DNA of 64,000 nucleotides from Lachnospiraceae bacterium (GCA_910575475.1 CAJTGD010000033.1:1-64000), one strand, 5' to 3'; shown: positions 26,270-35,431, numbered from the stretch's first letter. The notes: generated by a model not told the origin, from the sequence alone. Translations and numbers: made by a program.

Positions 26270-29200
26270 ATGGGAGTACAATGGACCGGGGAACAGAAAA
26301 AAGTGATCGAACTGCGGAACCGGAATATCCTGGTATCCGCGGCGGCAGGCTCGGGAAAAACAGCGGTGCTGGTGGAGCGGATCATCCGGATCCTGACGGA
26401 TGCGGACCATCCGGTGGATGTGGACCGTCTCCTGATCGTCACATTTACGGAGGCTGCGGCTGCGGAGATGAAGGAACGGATCCGGGGTGCCATTGAAAAG
26501 GAGCTGGAAAACAGGCCGGAGGACGTGCATCTGCAGCGTCAGGCGACCCTGATCCACAGCGCGCAGATCACCACCATCCACAGCTTCTGCCTTTCCGTGA
26601 TCCGGGAGCATTTTCATGTCATTGACATCGATCCCGGATTTCGGATCGCGGAGGAAGGGGAATTAAAGCTTCTGAAGCAGGACGTTCTGGAGGATCTACT
26701 GGAGGAATGCTATGAGGAGGGGACGGAAGGCTTTCTGGAGTTTGTGGAAAAGCTGGGAAGCGGGAGAAATGACCGGAAGCTGGAGGAGCTGATCCTGCAG
26801 CTCTACGAGTATTCCAGAAGCTATCCCCAGCCCGAGAAGTGGCTTAGGCAGTGCGCGCAGATGTATGCGCCCTGTACGCCGGGGGATGCGGAAAAGCAGG
26901 ATGCGCCGGAGAGATCCGATGGGGCAGACATGCAGGATGCAGCGGATGCCGTGAGCAATGGTGTGCAGGAGCCGGTGTATTTCCGCAAGGCCATGGCGCA
27001 GGTGAAGCAGTATCTTGCGGATGTCCGGGAGCTTCTGACTCAGGGGATCCGGATCTGTGAGGAGCCGGACGGGCCTTATATGTACGGGGACATGCTGGAA
27101 GCAGACCGGGAGATGCTGGAGGGGATCCTGGCTGCGGATACATTTGCCGGATTGTATGAACGGATCTTGGCTGTCAATTGGAAACGCCTGTCTGCGAAAA
27201 AGGATGAAAGCGTGTCTCCAGAAAAACGGGACCAGATCAAGGCGCTTCGGGACCAGGTGAAAAAGCTGGTGAAGGACCTGGCGGCAGCCTATTTCTATGA
27301 GAGACCGGAGGAACTGCTGGAAGACATGGAATCCTCCTACGGTGTCATGAAGGTGTTTACGGAGCTGGTGATCCGGTTCGGTCAGGCTTTCGCGGAACAA
27401 AAGCAGAGCAAAAATATGATCGATTTCAGCGATATGGAGCAGTTTGCGCTGCGGATCCTGACGGAGGAACAGGGAGGGGAGCTGGTTCCGTCCCTGGCGG
27501 CCCGGGAATATCAGGAACAGTTTGCGGAGGTGATGATCGACGAGTACCAGGACAGCAACCTGATCCAGGAGGCGATATTGACCAGCGTTTCCACGGTCAG
27601 CCGGGGGAAAAACAACATTTTCATGGTGGGGGACGTGAAGCAGAGCATCTACCGCTTCCGTCTGTCCAGGCCGGAGCTGTTTATGGAAAAATATGATACC
27701 TATGATACCGGGGACAGCGACAGGCAGAGGATTGATCTGCACCGGAATTTCCGAAGCAGGGCGGAGGTGCTGGACAGTGTAAATGACGTGTTTCGGCGGA
27801 TCATGCGCAAGGAGCTGGGCGGGATCGTGTATGACGATCAGGCGGCGCTTTATCCCGGCGCGGACTTTGAACCGCTCCTCAGAGAGGATGGAACCTCGGT
27901 CAATGAAACAGAACTGCTTCTTCTGGACACTTCAGAATCGGAACTGCCGGAAGAAGAGGACGGCGCAGAGTATGCCAAAGGGACGGACCGGCAGCTGGAA
28001 GCCCGGATGGTGGCAAAGCGGATCCATGCGCTGGTCAAAAGCGGGCAGGTGAAGGATAAAAAGACCGGGGAGTACCGGAAAGCCAGATATCGGGATATGG
28101 TGATCCTCATCCGGAGCATCCGGGGCTGGGCAGATGTATTTTCGGCGGTCCTGATGGAGGAGGGGATCCCGGCCTATGCGGGCAGCAGGGAGGGATATTT
28201 TGAGGCCTATGAGGTCAGCGTACTGCTGGATTACCTGCGGCTTCTGGACAACCAGAGACAGGATGTGCCCCTAGCGGCGGTGTTGGCGTCTCCTTTTGCA
28301 GGTCTGGACGCGGGGCAGATGGCGGAGCTCCGCGCGGCGGCTCCGGAAGGGACATTTTATGAAGCCGCGGAGCAATATGTGAATGCGGGGCGGATGCAGG
28401 ATCCCGGGGAAGAAAACCAGGGGCAGGAGCTGTGGAGGCGTCTGGACGCATTTTACCGGCAGCTGGAGCATTTTCGAGATATGGTTCCCTTTACGGCAAT
28501 CCATGAGCTGCTCTGGAAGATCATGGAGGACACCGGGTACGGTCTGTATATTGCCGCAATGCCGGGGGGCGAACAGCGTTCGGCCAACCTGGAGATGCTG
28601 GTGGAAAAGGCGGCGGCATTTGAAGGGAGTAGCTACAAAGGACTGTTCAATTTTGTGCGTTATATCGAGCAGCTTCAAAAATACAATGTGGACTACGGGG
28701 AGGCCAATATTGCGGACGAACAGTCCGATACGGTGCGGATCATGAGCATCCATAAGAGCAAGGGCCTGGAATTTCCGATCGTGTTTGTGGCAGGCATGGG
28801 CAAGCGGTTCAACACCCAGGACGTGAGGGGCAGCATGATCATCCATCCGGAATGGGGCGTAGGGATCGACGCGGTGGATCTGAAACGGAGAACCAGGATC
28901 CCCACCCTTTTGAAAAAGATCATCCAGCGGGAGGTCATGCTGGAAAATCTGGGGGAGGAGCTGCGGGTGCTCTATGTGGCCATGACCCGTGCAAAGGAAA
29001 AGCTGATCCTCACCGGGCAGCTTCCGGAAGCGGAAAAGGTGCTGGAAGAAGCTGCCCGGCATGGGGAAGGAGCCAACCGGGAAGGGGCGCTTCCCTTTTA
29101 CCGGCTGGCCGGCGCGAGATGCTGTCTGGATTGGGTGCTCCCGGCTGTCTGCGGGAGAGAGGCTCCTATCCGCATCCAGATCCGAAGCAGCCGGGATGCG

Positions 29201-29995
29201 GCTCTTTTGGACGCGGCCGAGGAAAAAGGAGACATGCTGGCAAGAGATGTGCTGGAGCACTGGGATACCAGCCGGGTCTATGCGCCGGAATTGAAGGCAC
29301 GCCTGGAGGAGCAGGCCGGATTTTCCTATCCCTATGAGAATGACCGGAAGATGAAAATGAAATTCACGGTGTCGGAGCTGAAAAAACGGGCCTACCTCTC
29401 AGAAGAGAGCGGGGAGCAGATTTTTGAGGAGCCGGACGTGATCCCTCTGATTCCCCAATTTCTGCAGGAACAGGAGGAGCTTGCGGGGGCTTCCCGGGGA
29501 AGCGCGTATCATAAGCTGCTGGAGCTTCTGGATTTTACGGCAGAATATGAGGAAGAGAGCTTGAAGCAGGTCATCAAAAGGCTCTGTGAGGAAAATAAGC
29601 TGTCCGAAGAAATGGCGGCCTGCATCCGGATCCGGGATATCCTTGGATTCCTGCACTGCACCTCCGGAGCGCGGATGCACCGGGCTGCCCGGCAGTCCCG
29701 GCTTTACAGGGAACAGCCCTTTGTTCTGGGGGTGGACGCGAAAGAGATCTACCCGGAGGAGACCGGCGGGGAAACGATCCTGATCCAGGGGATCATAGAC
29801 GTATACTTTGAAGAGGACGGAGAGCTGGTGGTGCTGGACTATAAGACGGACAAGGTAAAACGGGCGGAGGACCTGAAAGAAAAATACCATGCCCAGCTGG
29901 AATATTATGCGGAAGCGCTGGAGCTGCTTCTTGGAAAAAAGGTGAAGGAGAAGCTGATCTACTCTTTTACATTGGGAGAAGAGATACAGGTTTGA
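26270..29995 (+). CDS. addA: ATP-dependent helicase/nuclease subunit A
   Basis: The 1241-residue UvrD-like helicase and nuclease subunit of AddAB. Walker A is SAAAGSGKTAVLVERI, motif II is MIDEYQDSNLIQ, motif III GDVKQSIYRFR, motif V IMSIHKSKGLEFPIVFVAG and motif VI RVLYVAMTRAKEKL. The C-terminal nuclease has LVVLDYKTDKV and an HAQLEYYAEAL helix. Length is typical. GAAAGGAGGGG at the end of addB serves as the binding site. Together the two genes define RecBCD-type repair in this organism. Confidence 0.97.
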   Translation: MGVQWTGEQKKVIELRNRNILVSAAAGSGKTAVLVERIIRILTDADHPVDVDRLLIVTFTEAAAAEMKERIRGAIEKELENRPEDVHLQRQATLIHSAQITTIHSFCLSVIREHFHVIDIDPGFRIAEEGELKLLKQDVLEDLLEECYEEGTEGFLEFVEKLGSGRNDRKLEELILQLYEYSRSYPQPEKWLRQCAQMYAPCTPGDAEKQDAPERSDGADMQDAADAVSNGVQEPVYFRKAMAQVKQYLADVRELLTQGIRICEEPDGPYMYGDMLEADREMLEGILAADTFAGLYERILAVNWKRLSAKKDESVSPEKRDQIKALRDQVKKLVKDLAAAYFYERPEELLEDMESSYGVMKVFTELVIRFGQAFAEQKQSKNMIDFSDMEQFALRILTEEQGGELVPSLAAREYQEQFAEVMIDEYQDSNLIQEAILTSVSTVSRGKNNIFMVGDVKQSIYRFRLSRPELFMEKYDTYDTGDSDRQRIDLHRNFRSRAEVLDSVNDVFRRIMRKELGGIVYDDQAALYPGADFEPLLREDGTSVNETELLLLDTSESELPEEEDGAEYAKGTDRQLEARMVAKRIHALVKSGQVKDKKTGEYRKARYRDMVILIRSIRGWADVFSAVLMEEGIPAYAGSREGYFEAYEVSVLLDYLRLLDNQRQDVPLAAVLASPFAGLDAGQMAELRAAAPEGTFYEAAEQYVNAGRMQDPGEENQGQELWRRLDAFYRQLEHFRDMVPFTAIHELLWKIMEDTGYGLYIAAMPGGEQRSANLEMLVEKAAAFEGSSYKGLFNFVRYIEQLQKYNVDYGEANIADEQSDTVRIMSIHKSKGLEFPIVFVAGMGKRFNTQDVRGSMIIHPEWGVGIDAVDLKRRTRIPTLLKKIIQREVMLENLGEELRVLYVAMTRAKEKLILTGQLPEAEKVLEEAARHGEGANREGALPFYRLAGARCCLDWVLPAVCGREAPIRIQIRSSRDAALLDAAEEKGDMLARDVLEHWDTSRVYAPELKARLEEQAGFSYPYENDRKMKMKFTVSELKKRAYLSEESGEQIFEEPDVIPLIPQFLQEQEELAGASRGSAYHKLLELLDFTAEYEEESLKQVIKRLCEENKLSEEMAACIRIRDILGFLHCTSGARMHRAARQSRLYREQPFVLGVDAKEIYPEETGGETILIQGIIDVYFEEDGELVVLDYKTDKVKRAEDLKEKYHAQLEYYAEALELLLGKKVKEKLIYSFTLGEEIQV

Positions 29996-30038
29996 AAAAC
30001 GAAGCGGAAAAGGATTTCGCTGATGATCGGATATATGC

Positions 30039-30079
30039 CGCGCGTAAGGAACTGCTAAACAGGTTCTTACGCGCGTTTT
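30039..30079 (+). terminator. Terminator after addAB
   Basis: A 10-bp stem, CGCGCGTAAG at 30039-30048 with its complement at 30066-30075, extended by inner pairs, then TTTT. Confidence 0.8.
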
Positions 30080-30144
30080 GCATATCATCGTGTGCAGAAA
30101 AGCTTTCGGCGGCAGGTTTTCTGCATAAAAGATATAAAATAATA

Positions 30145-30173
30145 TTGACAAACAATATTATACTGAATATAAT
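30145..30173 (+). promoter_or_regulatory. Consensus sigma-A promoter of the PadR operon
   Basis: Perfect TTGACA at 30145-30150, 17-bp spacer and perfect TATAAT at 30168-30173. Such a full-consensus promoter would need a repressor, and the palindrome listed next covers its -10. Confidence 0.92.
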
Positions 30174-30175
30174 AT
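30155..30175. promoter_or_regulatory. Palindromic operator on the -10, likely PadR site
   Basis: ATATTATA at 30155-30162, five bases, then its exact complement TATAATAT at 30168-30175. PadR proteins often bind dyads at their own promoters; that this is the site of the PadR encoded 125 bp downstream is inferred from position. Confidence 0.7.
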
Positions 30176-30299
30176 AGAAAAGGAAACAATATAAAGAAAA
30201 ATGTAATATTATTTGGATTGTGAAGAGGTGTATCATCATCAGGAATTATCATAAAAATGTATTTTATGACAATTCCGGAGACAGTAAAGAGGTGATTGA

Positions 30300-30623
30300 A
30301 TGGTATTTAATACTGGCGCGGCGCTGCTGGACGCGATCGTCCTTGCGGTGGTGACCCGGGAGACGGAAGGGACCTACGGATACAAGATCACGCAGGACGT
30401 GCGCAAGGCGATCGATGTATCAGAATCGACGCTGTATCCCGTTCTGAGGCGGCTGCAGAAGGATGAATGCCTGGAGGTCTACGACAGGCAGTTTGACGGC
30501 AGAAACAGACGGTACTATAAGGCGACGGAAAAGGGCGCGGTACAATTGAATCTGTACAAGACGGAATGGAAGAATTATTCTAAAAAGATTTCGGATATAT
30601 TTGAAGGAGGGATGACTGTATGA
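30300..30623 (+). CDS. PadR-family transcriptional regulator
   Basis: A 107-residue winged-helix regulator. The core reads LDAIVLAVVTRETEGTYGYKI, ESTLYPVLRRLQKDECL and RNRRYYKATEKG, the classic PadR helix-turn-helix and wing with the tyrosine-rich YY-x-T-x-x-G end. The short C-terminal helix would dimerise. Its stop overlaps the next start by 4 bp, so it is translationally coupled with the HAAS protein. An AGAGGTG site precedes the ATG. It probably represses the promoter at 30145-30173. Confidence 0.93.
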   Translation: MVFNTGAALLDAIVLAVVTRETEGTYGYKITQDVRKAIDVSESTLYPVLRRLQKDECLEVYDRQFDGRNRRYYKATEKGAVQLNLYKTEWKNYSKKISDIFEGGMTV

Positions 30624-31507
30624 GCTATGAGGAATTTATGAAAGAACTGGGAGGACTGCTTGCAGGAGTCCCGGAGGAAGAGAAGGAGGAGGCGCTGCAG
30701 TACTACTCGGACTACTTTGCGGATGCGGGTAAGGAGAACGAGAGCCAGGTGCTCTCAGAGCTTGGAAGTCCGCAGAAGGTCGCCGCGCTGATCAAGGCCG
30801 GCCTGAGAAACGGCGGCATGGACGGCGGAGAGTTTACGGAATACGGATACACGGACGAACGCTTTGCGAAGAAGGATGATCTGATGCGACGGGAGCCGAA
30901 GAAAGAGAAGAAGTCCCAGAACCGGTATTCCTACCAGGGGCAGGAGAAAAGCTCTTACGGCGGGAGCACATACGGGAAGTCGGCAGGAAGCAGCTATTCC
31001 TATGGAAACGGAAGCCAGGCGTATGAAAGCGGCGCCGGCGCATATAATAATGGAAATGATACGTATGGAAATGCATATGGAAACGGGAATCAGGGGAATA
31101 CTTCCTATCGGCAGAAAAGCGGGCCGTGGACGAACCGTGGTCTGAAGATCCTGCTGGTCGTGCTGATCGTCTTGTGCGCGGTGCCGGTGGCATTTCCGGC
31201 TGTGATCGCTGTAGCCGCGGTCATTTTCGGGATTGCCGTTGCCGCGGTATCCATATTCTTTGCACTGGTGATCGGCGCTGCGGCAGTCGTGATCGCCGGG
31301 ATCGTGATCATCTGCGCGGGGCTTTCCAAGCTGATCATTCTGCCTTCCGCGGCGCTTCTGACAACAGGGATCGGGCTTTTGATCTTTGTGATCGGCCTGG
31401 TGGCGGCAGTGGCGGCGGTACGCCTGTGCATGCTGGTCTATCCGGCATTGTTCCGGTTTCTGGTGGGGATCTGCCGGAAGCCATTCCATAGAAAGGCAGG
31501 GGTGTAG
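30620..31507 (+). CDS. HAAS/DUF1700 membrane protein
   Basis: A 295-residue protein. The N-terminal 65 residues (YEEFMKELGGLL, EEALQYYSDYFADAG, SELGSPQKVAALIK) match the HAAS/DUF1700 domain commonly found after PadR regulators. A Ser/Tyr/Gly/Asn-rich linker follows at about 110-170, then four to five hydrophobic helices dominated by Val, Ala and Ile. The domain usually occurs with DUF4097 partners in membrane stress modules. It overlaps padR by 4 bp and ends 3 bp before the DUF4097 gene. Confidence 0.88.
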   Translation: MSYEEFMKELGGLLAGVPEEEKEEALQYYSDYFADAGKENESQVLSELGSPQKVAALIKAGLRNGGMDGGEFTEYGYTDERFAKKDDLMRREPKKEKKSQNRYSYQGQEKSSYGGSTYGKSAGSSYSYGNGSQAYESGAGAYNNGNDTYGNAYGNGNQGNTSYRQKSGPWTNRGLKILLVVLIVLCAVPVAFPAVIAVAAVIFGIAVAAVSIFFALVIGAAAVVIAGIVIICAGLSKLIILPSAALLTTGIGLLIFVIGLVAAVAAVRLCMLVYPALFRFLVGICRKPFHRKAGV

Positions 31508-31510
31508 AAG

Positions 31511-32428
31511 ATGAAAAAACGTTGGAAGGTATTTTGGATCATGTGCATTTCTCTTGGCATCCTGGGGATCGCGCTGTGCATTTCCGGATGGCTGCTGGGA
31601 GCGACCATGGAAACGGTCCGGAGCGCATTCGGTCTCCGGGATGTGGACGCGCGCTTTTTGGAGGATCATTATGAAAACTCTGTCCGTGAAGACAGAGAGT
31701 TTTCCGAAGACTATGATGGGGAAGCAGAGAGTTATGATGACGCAAATGACAGAGAACACACCGCTCCACAGGTGGAACAGCAATTTTCGGATATCCGGGA
31801 ATTGGAGATTGATGTGACCCGTCTGGACGTGGAGATCTTGGAATGGGACGGCGGAGAAATCCTCGTAGATACCGGTGATATGGAGCAGGATATCCTGGAT
31901 GATCTGGAGATATCCCACAAGGATGGGGAACTTAAGATTGAACTGAAAAATAAAAAGAAATGGGAAAACCTGGTGTACAGCGTATATGAACCCGAAGGAA
32001 CCCTGCTCATTCAGATTCCCGCGGGCCAGCGTTTTCGGGAGGCTTCGGTCATGGTCGGGGAAGGCCGCCTGACAGCCGATCACTTTCAGGCAGAGGAACT
32101 CAAGATTGAGGTCGGAGCAGGACAGGTGTATCTGGATTCCTTTACGGCAGACGAACTGGATCTGGAATGCGGCGCCGGAGAAGCCGATCTATACGGAGAT
32201 GCCCTGAAAAAGGTGAAGATCGAATGCGGGGTAGGAACCGTCAGCTACTCGGCAGCGGGAAGCCGGGAGGATTATGATTATGAAGTGGAATGCGGGATCG
32301 GCTCCGTGACTGTGGGAGACGATACCTACAGCGGGCTGGGCAGCGAACGCAAGATCAATAACGGCGGAAGCAGAAAGATGGAGATCGAATGCGGCATCGG
32401 CGTGGTGGATGTGTCCTTTGACGGCTGA
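31511..32428 (+). CDS. DUF4097 beta-strand repeat protein, membrane-anchored
   Basis: A 305-residue protein with an N-terminal hydrophobic anchor (ILGIALCISGWLLG) and an acidic stretch near residues 55-85. From about 95 on the sequence is a repetitive beta structure: IRELEIDVTRLDVEILEWDGGEI, LKIEVGAGQVYLDSF, LDLECGAGEADLYG and VKIECGVGTVSYS. This is the DUF4097 adhesin-like solenoid. It likely faces outside and acts with the HAAS protein; the molecular role of this pair is not established. Confidence 0.88.
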   Translation: MKKRWKVFWIMCISLGILGIALCISGWLLGATMETVRSAFGLRDVDARFLEDHYENSVREDREFSEDYDGEAESYDDANDREHTAPQVEQQFSDIRELEIDVTRLDVEILEWDGGEILVDTGDMEQDILDDLEISHKDGELKIELKNKKKWENLVYSVYEPEGTLLIQIPAGQRFREASVMVGEGRLTADHFQAEELKIEVGAGQVYLDSFTADELDLECGAGEADLYGDALKKVKIECGVGTVSYSAAGSREDYDYEVECGIGSVTVGDDTYSGLGSERKINNGGSRKMEIECGIGVVDVSFDG

Positions 32429-32504
32429 CGGCAGCCGGCGGAATGCCTGCCTTTAGATTCAGAACAATGAAAAAGTCAATCGAAGCAGAAGGGAGAAATG
32501 AATC

Positions 32505-32696
32505 ATGGATGGAAAGAAATTATATCGTTCAAGGCAGAATCGGATGATCTGCGGAGTGTGCGGAGGCGTGGGAGAATATTTTAATATCGACCCGACGCTG
32601 ATCCGGCTCGGCGTGGCGCTGGCCGGGGTGTGCAGCTTCGGCACCTGCGGGCTGGCATATTTTGTCGCGGCAGTGATCATACCGGATCAAATGTAA
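32505..32696 (+). CDS. PspC-domain small membrane protein
   Basis: A 63-residue protein: KLYRSRQNRMICGVCGGVGEYFNIDP followed by a single hydrophobic helix with LAYFVAAVIIP at the end. This is the PspC domain, linked to membrane stress responses. AGAAGGGAG precedes the ATG. It completes a PadR, HAAS, DUF4097 and PspC set and is followed by a terminator. Confidence 0.92.
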   Translation: MDGKKLYRSRQNRMICGVCGGVGEYFNIDPTLIRLGVALAGVCSFGTCGLAYFVAAVIIPDQM

Positions 32697-32737
32697 AAAT
32701 CGATCACAGTTCACAGCCACAAACCTGTGCGGCTGAG

Positions 32738-32766
32738 AAAAGGCATTCTTTTTTGAATGCCTTTTT
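32738..32766. terminator. Terminator after the PspC gene
   Basis: AAAAGGCATTC at 32738-32748 with its complement at 32755-32765; A-run and T-run allow function in both directions. Confidence 0.9.
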
Positions 32767-32874
32767 ACTTTCTGGCAATACTCCTTGTGTACGGTGGGAA
32801 ACGGCATCGGCGCGGCGCGTAAAGGTGCGCGGATCCATCGTATTATTTTTTCCATAAAAAAGGAGGAGGCTGTC

Positions 32875-33096
32875 ATGTCTGGAAAGAAGAATAAGAAGAT
32901 CGACTTGAAGAATCTGGAGCCGGAGGAAAAGTTAAAATATGAGATCGCGGAGGAGCTGGGGCTGCTTGACCGGGTCATGCAGGATGGATGGCGTTCCCTG
33001 TCCTCCAAGGAAACGGGGCGGATCGGCGGAATGATCACCCGCAGAAAGCGGATGCAGGCAGAGGAAAACGGCGGGAAGGCCCCGGAAGCACAGTAA
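32875..33096 (+). CDS. Small acid-soluble spore protein, alpha/beta type
   Basis: A 73-residue DNA-binding spore protein. The segment LKYEIAEELGLLDRVMQDGW followed by RSLSSKETGRIGGMITRRKRM matches both conserved blocks of alpha/beta SASPs, including the Glu-Ile/Leu germination-protease site region near the start (KYEIAEELG). It coats spore DNA and protects it from UV and chemicals. AAAGGAGGAGG supports the ATG at 32875. Transcription in the forespore by SigG would be expected, but I could not define that promoter. The gene shows that the organism can form spores. Confidence 0.9.
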   Translation: MSGKKNKKIDLKNLEPEEKLKYEIAEELGLLDRVMQDGWRSLSSKETGRIGGMITRRKRMQAEENGGKAPEAQ

Positions 33097-33112
33097 AGAA
33101 ACAAAATGAAAC

Positions 33113-33176
33113 AACAGTTTGCCGGTCAGGCAGGCATACCCCGCAGGGAGTATGCCTGCCTGACCGGCAAACTGTT
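33113..33176. repeat. 27-bp perfect inverted repeat (giant hairpin)
   Basis: The arms at 33113-33139 and 33150-33176 are perfectly complementary over 27 bp, starting AACAGTTTGCCGG, with a 10-nt loop. No T-run follows directly. It lies 17 bp after the SASP stop codon and may terminate spore-gene transcription or be a small non-autonomous element. Confidence 0.9.
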
Positions 33177-33204
33177 ATAAAAGTGTGAAATTAAATCCAG
33201 GTAG

Positions 33205-33233
33205 TTGAAAAAAGAGGACATTTTTGATACAAT
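33205..33233 (+). promoter_or_regulatory. Promoter of the WecG/TagA-like gene
   Basis: TTGAAA at 33205-33210, exact 17-bp spacer, TACAAT at 33228-33233, about 80 bp upstream of the start codon. Confidence 0.75.
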
Positions 33234-33312
33234 TGTACGAATCGGGGCTTTGGTTCATGGCCAGCATGTTGCGGACAGTAACGAATCGGGAAAAAGAAAC
33301 GGGTGAGTTGTC

Positions 33313-34023
33313 ATGGAAAACAAGATAGATATCTTTGAGATAGACATCGATGCACTGACTGCGAAGGACACGCTCAAGAGAATCGTACAATTTATGGAAA
33401 GTGAAACGGTCAATACCGTTGAGATCGTGACTCTGGAACTGCTGGTACAGGGACAGGATGATCCAATGTGGCGGGAGAGGATGCAGAAGATGGATCTGGT
33501 CCTGCCTGGGGAAAAGGAGATCCTGGAGGCTTCGGAAAAGGCGGCCGGGCTTTCGGAAAGGGCTTCCGAACACAACGGACATTTGATAAAGGAACTGGAA
33601 AAGCGGGTATTTTTAAAGATGTTCTTCAAGTATCTCCAGAGGACCCGGAAGAAGGTCTTTCTTCTGGCGGGACAGGAGGAGGATCTGCTTCTTCTCCAGG
33701 AAAATCTCCGGCCCTATGCAAGAGGATTTCTGCCGGCAGGACAGGCAGTACTGCCGGAGGATGCGGGCAGGAAAGACAGTGTCATCAATGAGATCAACGG
33801 GGTGGAACCGGACTGCATCATATCTGTGCTTCCCTACCCGGTGCAGGAGAACTTTATCTCTGAGTCAAAAGCGCTTCTGAACGCACGTTTGTGGATCGGC
33901 TGCAGTCTGTCCCTGCTGCAGGAGGAAAATAAAAAGAAGCCTGCCGGGAAGCTGAAGAAATTTTTTCTGAAACGTGCGTTCATCCATCTGGTAGACCAGC
34001 AGAAAAACAGACAGGAGGAGTAA
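33313..34023 (+). CDS. Divergent WecG/TagA/CpsF-like protein
   Basis: A 236-residue protein that shows the skeleton of the GT26 family: a start IDIFEIDIDALTAKDTL, then MDLVLPGEKEIL where intact enzymes have D-x-VLPDG-x-G, then RKKVFLLAG, and INGVEPDCIISVLPYPVQENFI followed by RLWIGCSLS. In active TagA-type transferases the corresponding segment is usually VGLGxPxQE. The missing Asp-Gly suggests an altered or absent transferase activity. It has its own promoter. It is not near wall-teichoic-acid genes here. Confidence 0.6.
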   Translation: MENKIDIFEIDIDALTAKDTLKRIVQFMESETVNTVEIVTLELLVQGQDDPMWRERMQKMDLVLPGEKEILEASEKAAGLSERASEHNGHLIKELEKRVFLKMFFKYLQRTRKKVFLLAGQEEDLLLLQENLRPYARGFLPAGQAVLPEDAGRKDSVINEINGVEPDCIISVLPYPVQENFISESKALLNARLWIGCSLSLLQEENKKKPAGKLKKFFLKRAFIHLVDQQKNRQEE

Positions 34024-34074
34024 AAGAAGCAGATATCCGGGTGGGTAAAAAAGGAAAAATATGTAAATTCGGCA

Positions 34075-34140
34075 GAATGCATAATTTTTACAAAACGGCA
34101 AAAAATGAAATTTTTGTTAAATATATGGGGGAATGCATAA
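34075..34140 (+). repeat. Direct repeat GAATGCATAA, two copies 56 bp apart
   Basis: Copies at 34075-34084 and 34131-34140 in the AT-rich leader of the CdaR-like gene. They may be regulator half-sites; the core ATGCAT is itself palindromic. Confidence 0.5.
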
Positions 34141-34280
34141 ATATCATGGATTTCCTCTTTATTTTTTGGGCGTTTTGTATTAACATATATACGATATGTG
34201 CGTGTTCCTATTTGAAACGAGGGAAGTAAATTTGTGAAAAGTGCACATGGACAAGTGGAGATGAGCGGAGGAGATAAATT

Positions 34281-35372
34281 ATGATAACGAATCAGGTGCT
34301 TCTGAATACGATTGAGGGTTTGAAGAGTATTTCCAGGATTGATTTCTGTGTATTTGACACGGAAGCAAAGGTGCTGGCAAGTACATTTGGCGAGAGTAAA
34401 GAATTTGAAGATGCAATTTTATCATTCGCTGCTTCTCCGGCGGACAGCCAGGTGATCCAGGGCTGCCAGTTTTTCAAGATTTTTGACGAGCAGCAGCTGG
34501 AATATATCCTGCTGGCAGGCGGGGAGAGCGATGACGCCTATATGGTAGGCAAGATCGCCGCGTTCCAGATCCAGAATCTCCTCGTGGCATATAAAGAGCG
34601 GTTTGACAAGGATAATTTTATAAAAAATCTGCTTATGGATAACCTGCTTCTGGTGGACATTTATAACCGCGCCAAAAAATTACATATTGACACAGAAGTA
34701 AAACGTGTTATCTTTATTATTGAGACTTCACACGAGAAGGACAGTGCTGCCCTGGATAATGTGCGCAATCTTCTGGGGGGAAAGGCGAAGGATTTTGTTA
34801 CGGCTGTGGATGAGAGAAATATCATCGTCGTAAAGGAACTGTCTGAGAAGGACGGCAGCAGGGAGCTTGCCAGGATGGCCAGGGAGATGCTGACGATCCT
34901 GCGGGAGGACAGCGGGGACGAGCAGATGCATATTGCCTACGGTACGGTCGTGAATGATATCAAGGAAGTCTCCAAGTCTTACAAAGAGGCAAAGCTGGCG
35001 CTGGATGTAGGTAAGATCTTTTATGTGGAGAAGGATATCGTGGCATATAGCAGCCTGGGGATCGGGCGTCTGATCTATCAGCTTCCGCTTCCGCTGTGCA
35101 AGATGTTCATAAAGGAGATTTTTGAAGGAAAATCCCCGGACGAATTTGATGAAGAGACGCTTGCAACGATCAATAAATTCTTTGAGAACAGTCTGAATGT
35201 GTCAGAGACATCCAGACAGCTTTATATCCACAGAAATACTCTGGTATATCGGCTTGATAAGCTGCAGAAGAGCACAGGGCTGGATCTGCGCGTGTTTGAG
35301 GACGCGATCACATTCAAGATCGCGCTGATGGTCGTGAAGTACATGAAGTATATGGAAACACTGGAGTATTAG
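34281..35372 (+). CDS. CdaR/PucR-type transcriptional regulator
   Basis: A 363-residue regulator. The C-terminus LNVSETSRQLYIHRNTLVYRLDKLQKSTGLDLR is the PucR-type helix-turn-helix. The middle (HIAYGTVVNDIKEVSKSYKEAKLALDVGK) is a GGDEF-like domain typical of CdaR proteins, and the N-terminus may be a sensory domain. It precedes ftsEX by about 60 bp in the same orientation. The signal is unknown. The upstream region carries a 10-bp direct repeat that could be the autoregulatory site. Confidence 0.85.
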   Translation: MITNQVLLNTIEGLKSISRIDFCVFDTEAKVLASTFGESKEFEDAILSFAASPADSQVIQGCQFFKIFDEQQLEYILLAGGESDDAYMVGKIAAFQIQNLLVAYKERFDKDNFIKNLLMDNLLLVDIYNRAKKLHIDTEVKRVIFIIETSHEKDSAALDNVRNLLGGKAKDFVTAVDERNIIVVKELSEKDGSRELARMAREMLTILREDSGDEQMHIAYGTVVNDIKEVSKSYKEAKLALDVGKIFYVEKDIVAYSSLGIGRLIYQLPLPLCKMFIKEIFEGKSPDEFDEETLATINKFFENSLNVSETSRQLYIHRNTLVYRLDKLQKSTGLDLRVFEDAITFKIALMVVKYMKYMETLEY

Positions 35373-35431
35373 AAACAGCCGGCGAGGCGGACAAAGTACG
35401 TCCGATAAAGTATGGTGTTCAGGAGGAGCAT

